Assembly (NCBI GenBank): GCA_046728975.1
Contig: JBKPFU010000094.1
Location: 1-19,444, forward strand
DNA from: JBKPFU01 sp046728975
Lineage (GTDB): Bacteria > Actinomycetota > Thermoleophilia > Gaiellales > Gaiellaceae
Reading direction: 5' to 3'
Length of the DNA: 19,444 nt
A program made the translations under genes and the position numbers. The notes under the pieces are model-generated. The model saw only the letters and a list, made by a program, of their open reading frames with translations, made no database searches and was not told the DNA's origin. Position 1 is the stretch's first letter. Each line of letters opens with the position of its first letter. Of the stretch, positions 17,150 to 19,444 are shown piece by piece.

Positions 17150-17751
17150 GCTGGCGTATCCGCGGCACCTACTTCGAGTCGTGCAACTGCGATGCGATCT
17201 GCCCATGCCGTCGGATCAACGGCGTCCCCGGCGGGCGATCGACTCACGGGATCTGCATGTTCGTCCTCTCGTGGTTGATCGACGAAGGATCCTCTGACGG
17301 AATCGACCTTTCCGGGCTGCCGGTCGCGCTGGCGGCGCGCTACAGCGACGACGTGCCGGGGTCACCCTGGACGTGGGTCCTCTATCTGGACGAGCGGGCG
17401 AGTGCCGAGCAGCGCGGCGCGCTGGAGGACATCTTTACCGGCCGACTCGGGGGAGACGTCGAGGCGCACTTTCCATGGGTGTGGAAGGCGAGCGAGCTCG
17501 TCGCCGTGCGCCCCGTCGAGATCGACGGCGACCACACGAGTCGGCGACAGCGGCTACGGATCCGGGACCAGGTCAGCGTCCGGATCCGCGACCGCTACGG
17601 CGGCGACGAGACGGTCACGTGCGTGATCCCGGGCCACGAGCGTGCGGGCGAGGAGCTCGTCGCGGACGAGCTCGTCGTCGAGGACGGCCCACTTGCATTC
17701 CGCTACCGCGGAGTCTGCGGCTACGGCTCCACCTTTGACTACGCCGGGTAG
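17146..17751 (+). CDS. DUF1326 cysteine-motif protein, partner of DUF2182
   Basis: 201 residues, soluble, no signal peptide. It opens with WRIRGTYFESCNCDAICPC (3-21), in which Cys13, Cys15, Cys19 and Cys21 form a tight cluster, with another Cys37 (HGICMF). This N-terminal motif defines DUF1326. The middle and C-terminal parts are beta-rich, ending FRYRGVCGYGSTFDY. The family has no proven function; the cysteine cluster suggests metal binding. ATG overlaps the stop of the DUF2182 gene (ATGA), so the two are translated together and likely act together at the membrane. Confidence 0.9.
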   Translation: MSWRIRGTYFESCNCDAICPCRRINGVPGGRSTHGICMFVLSWLIDEGSSDGIDLSGLPVALAARYSDDVPGSPWTWVLYLDERASAEQRGALEDIFTGRLGGDVEAHFPWVWKASELVAVRPVEIDGDHTSRRQRLRIRDQVSVRIRDRYGGDETVTCVIPGHERAGEELVADELVVEDGPLAFRYRGVCGYGSTFDYAG

Positions 17752-17760
17752 CTGGAGCGC

Positions 17761-18267
17761 TTATTCCAGATGGACCGCGATCCGCTCCTCGCGTGCCGTC
17801 AAAACGAAGTGGGCGGACGCGGTTGCCCGATAGAGCCGATGGCGCGCCGGCGCCTGGACGTCATCGAGCGTCCACTCAGGCAATTCCTGCGCCTGCGAGA
17901 TGCGCGAGAAGACTTCAAGGCCGCGATCGAGCTCGTCACCGGCGAGCTCCGCGGCATCGGCCGACATGTACAAGGCCTTCGCGCCGCCGACCGGCACCTG
18001 CGAGTCGAAGACCACGATCGCCACCTGCGGGCGCTGTGCAATGTTGCGCGAGTGCTGCGCCTCCGGCTTCGAGACCCAGAAGAACTCGCGGTAGTTCGCG
18101 GTCGCGAACCAGACCGGCGTCACCCATGGCACGCCTCCCGCATCGGCCGTTCCAAGGGTCATGTAGCGGTTGGCGTCGATGATCGCCTTGGCATGCTCGG
18201 CGTTGTTCGACTGCTGAGTCAGGGAGTTCCCGTCGTCATAGTTGACGATGTGAGCCAGGCGGAGCAA
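17761..18267 (-). CDS. Pyridoxamine 5'-phosphate oxidase-like (split beta-barrel) protein
   Basis: About 153-168 residues. The core is clear: AKAIIDANRYMTLGTADAGG, then VPWVTPVWFATANYREFFWVS, then HSRNIAQRPQVAIVVFDSQVPVGGAKALYMSADA, and a C-terminal RHRLYRATASAHFVL. This is the PNPOx-like FMN- or F420-binding split beta-barrel. In actinobacteria many such proteins use F420; cofactor and substrate here are unknown. The start is unclear: homology suggests it begins near TQQSNNAEHA, where the preceding codon is CTG (18222); the nearest standard start is TTG 18267, used here, which has no Shine-Dalgarno site and overlaps the opposing gene's start. The gene converges on DUF1326 with only 9 bases between stops. 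Confidence 0.78.
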   Translation of the reverse strand: MLRLAHIVNYDDGNSLTQQSNNAEHAKAIIDANRYMTLGTADAGGVPWVTPVWFATANYREFFWVSKPEAQHSRNIAQRPQVAIVVFDSQVPVGGAKALYMSADAAELAGDELDRGLEVFSRISQAQELPEWTLDDVQAPARHRLYRATASAHFVLTAREERIAVHLE

Positions 18268-18748
18268 CTCGGTGCGTTGGGCCGGATTCACGAGCTGCTC
18301 GACCGCGAGGGGATCGACTACTGGCTGTTCGGCGGCTCGGCGGTCGACTTCTACGTCGGATCGGTCACGCGGCTGCACGCCGACCTCGATCTCGCCGTGT
18401 GGTTTAACGACCACGGCCGGGTCGGTGAGCTACTGACGGTGGAGGGATGGACACAACGTGCCCGAGCCCGATGAGGACGGCTACACCGGCTATGAGCGGG
18501 GCGGCGTTCGAGTCGAGCTCGCGTTCCTCGATCGCGACGAAACCGGGGAGATCTACACGCCGCTCCGGGAAGGCCGCGGCGCCTGGCCGGACGAGGCCTT
18601 CCGAAGCAACGTCACCGAACTGCTCGGCGCGCGCGCGAGGGTGATCAGCCTCCACGCGCCCAAAGCCGACAAATCAGAGGCGCATGACGACCCGGTCGTC
18701 GCCGCGAAGAACCGCGCCGACCTGGAGATGCTCTCCGGCTTCAGCTAG
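18250..18748 (+). pseudogene. Nucleotidyltransferase (antibiotic-NTase-like fold), broken by a one-base frameshift
   Basis: Two frames join into one protein of about 165 residues. Part 1 from GTG 18250 reads HELLDREGIDYWLFGGSAVDFYV then SVTRLHADLDLAVW: the GG(S) and D-x-D pattern of the polymerase-beta-like nucleotidyltransferase fold, as in aminoglycoside and lincosamide nucleotidyltransferases. Part 1 leaves frame after VEGW (18448-18450). Part 2 resumes as HNVPEPDEDGYTGYERGG, then VRVELAFLDRD, and runs to TAG at 18748. Removing one base near 18451 restores a continuous protein. Related intact proteins in soil actinobacteria are usually annotated as nucleotidyltransferase-domain proteins without known substrate; a resistance role is not shown. 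Whether the indel is real or a sequencing error is open. Confidence 0.72.
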
Positions 18749-18755
18749 GCCCCGC

Positions 18756-18806
18756 ACTTGGCCCACAAAATGCCAAGTCCTGCAAACCCGAAGGTCCACA
18801 GGACTT
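18756..18806. repeat. Two overlapping, mutually exclusive hairpins after the nucleotidyltransferase gene
   Basis: Hairpin A: ACTTGGC (18756-18762) with GCCAAGT (18772-18778), 9-base loop. Hairpin B: AAGTCCTG (18775-18782) with CAGGACTT (18799-18806), 16-base loop. They share AAGT, so only one can form fully. The stretch 18749-18872 holds no gene and is less GC-rich than its surroundings. No T-tract is seen. Confidence 0.4.
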
Positions 18807-18872
18807 GACTATTCGACTGTGACAGGTCCGCGCCCCGCCGTCAAGCGGGAGCGGTTCGCCTAGCCTTCGCCG

Positions 18873-19444
18873 GTGGCGGAGTTCGCCGGCGTGCTCCTTT
18901 TGGTCGTCGGCCTCGCGCTCGTGGTCGCCGGCGCCGAGCTGTTCTTCGACGGTTTGCTGGCGACCGCGGCCCGCCTGCGGCTCGCGCCGTTCGTCCTCAC
19001 CGTCGTCGTCTCGGGCTTCGAGCTGGAGAACCTCGTCGCCGGAATCGCCGCAAACGCGAAAGCGCTCGGCAACGTCGCCGCGGGCACGTTCCTCGGCGGA
19101 ACGACCTTTCTCGCGCTCGGAGTTGCCGGACTGAGCGCGGCCATGGCTCCGATTCGTACCGCTCTGCCGGTGCCGGTTCTCCTATGGACGGCTGCGGCGC
19201 CGCTGCCGCTGCTCGCCGTCGGGATCGACGGCGCCCTCTCACGTCTCGACGGGCTCCTCCTGCTCGTCTGGTCAGCGGCTGCGATCGGCGGAATGGCGTA
19301 CGCCGGCCGCGATCTGCCCGGCGCCGATCCCTCCCCGAGACGCCGCCACCCAGTCTGGCGGATGCTCGGCGGGTTGGGCGTCCTTTCGGGCGCCGGCGTT
19401 GTGCTCGGCGAGGGGCTGCACCGGGTCGTCACTCACTTCGGCGT
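18873..19444 (+). CDS. CaCA-superfamily cation exchanger (Na+/Ca2+ antiporter-like), N-terminal part
   Basis: The frame is open to the right edge, so the C-terminus is missing; 190 residues are visible from GTG 18873. Hydrophobic helices at about 3-20, 38-60 and 70-90, and further ones after 97, indicate a multi-spanning membrane protein. The first alpha-repeat of the CaCA superfamily is recognisable as VSGFELENLVAGIAANAKAL (47-66) followed by GNVAAGTFLGGTTFLALGVAG. It aligns with the usual GTSLPE ... GNVxGSNxFN pattern, but with FELEN in place of SLPE, keeping an acidic residue. Ion specificity cannot be told. GTG 18873 has no clear Shine-Dalgarno site; GTG 18891 is an alternative. Confidence 0.75.
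   Translation, partial: MAEFAGVLLLVVGLALVVAGAELFFDGLLATAARLRLAPFVLTVVVSGFELENLVAGIAANAKALGNVAAGTFLGGTTFLALGVAGLSAAMAPIRTALPVPVLLWTAAAPLPLLAVGIDGALSRLDGLLLLVWSAAAIGGMAYAGRDLPGADPSPRRRHPVWRMLGGLGVLSGAGVVLGEGLHRVVTHFG

Noticed and set aside
17770..18249. A long plus-strand extension of the nucleotidyltransferase
   Set aside because: It is the antisense of the PNPOx-like gene; recognisable nucleotidyltransferase sequence begins only near 18250.

Overview
The window is GC-rich (about two thirds G+C by eye) and densely coded, with many GTG/TTG starts and 4-base stop/start overlaps. Gene content (aerobic CO dehydrogenase, HAF-repeat exported protein, an ECF sigma factor of the DGPF-linked type, DUF2182/DUF1326 pair, DUF892 ferritin-like protein) suggests a soil actinobacterium, possibly of the Thermoleophilia/Gaiellales kind. 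That placement is inference; there is no rRNA or other marker. No tRNA, rRNA, CRISPR array, insertion sequence or prophage gene was seen, and no gene-free stretch exceeds 300 bases.

Layout. 2-3146: the 3' part of an AlkA-type DNA glycosylase, a secreted HAF-repeat protein (+), a putative lipoprotein (-) and a TMEM175-type channel (+). 3191-10648 (-): one long, tightly packed operon read right to left: coxM, a small zinc-ribbon protein, coxS, coxL, an XdhC protein fused to a YHS domain, a second XdhC protein, coxG, a small acidic helical protein, and a membrane protein broken by a frameshift. 10723-12649 (+): the divergent maturation pair coxD (MoxR-type AAA+ ATPase) and coxE (VWA protein). 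The 74-bp gap between the two cox arms holds a 9-12-9 inverted repeat that could be an operator. 12642-13562 (-): a secreted Ig-like/InlB-repeat-like protein. 13600-15735: a RibD/DHFR-like reductase (-) divergent from a DGPF/YCII protein and its ECF42-type sigma factor (+). 15798-17751 (+): a DUF892 protein, then DUF2182 and DUF1326 as an overlapping pair. 17761-18748: a PNPOx-like protein (-) head to head with a frameshifted nucleotidyltransferase (+). 18873-end: the N-terminal part of a CaCA-type cation exchanger, cut by the window edge.

The centrepiece is the CO dehydrogenase locus. CoxL carries AYRCSFR, the form I signature with the Cu-ligating cysteine, so this is a genuine CO-oxidising enzyme (CO + H2O to CO2 + 2H+ + 2e-) and not a form II relative. 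CoxM (FAD), CoxS (two [2Fe-2S]) and CoxL (Mo/Cu) form the enzyme. CoxD, CoxE and the XdhC proteins are expected to build and insert the Mo-S-Cu cofactor, and CoxG to attach the enzyme to the membrane. The least familiar parts are a LysW-like two-CxxC zinc ribbon translationally locked between coxM and coxS, a metal-binding YHS domain fused to the XdhC maturation factor, and two uncharacterised genes at the operon's end. Together these suggest an elaborated metal/sulfur maturation module. Two unrelated genes carry single-base frameshifts, so the draft may contain indel errors.
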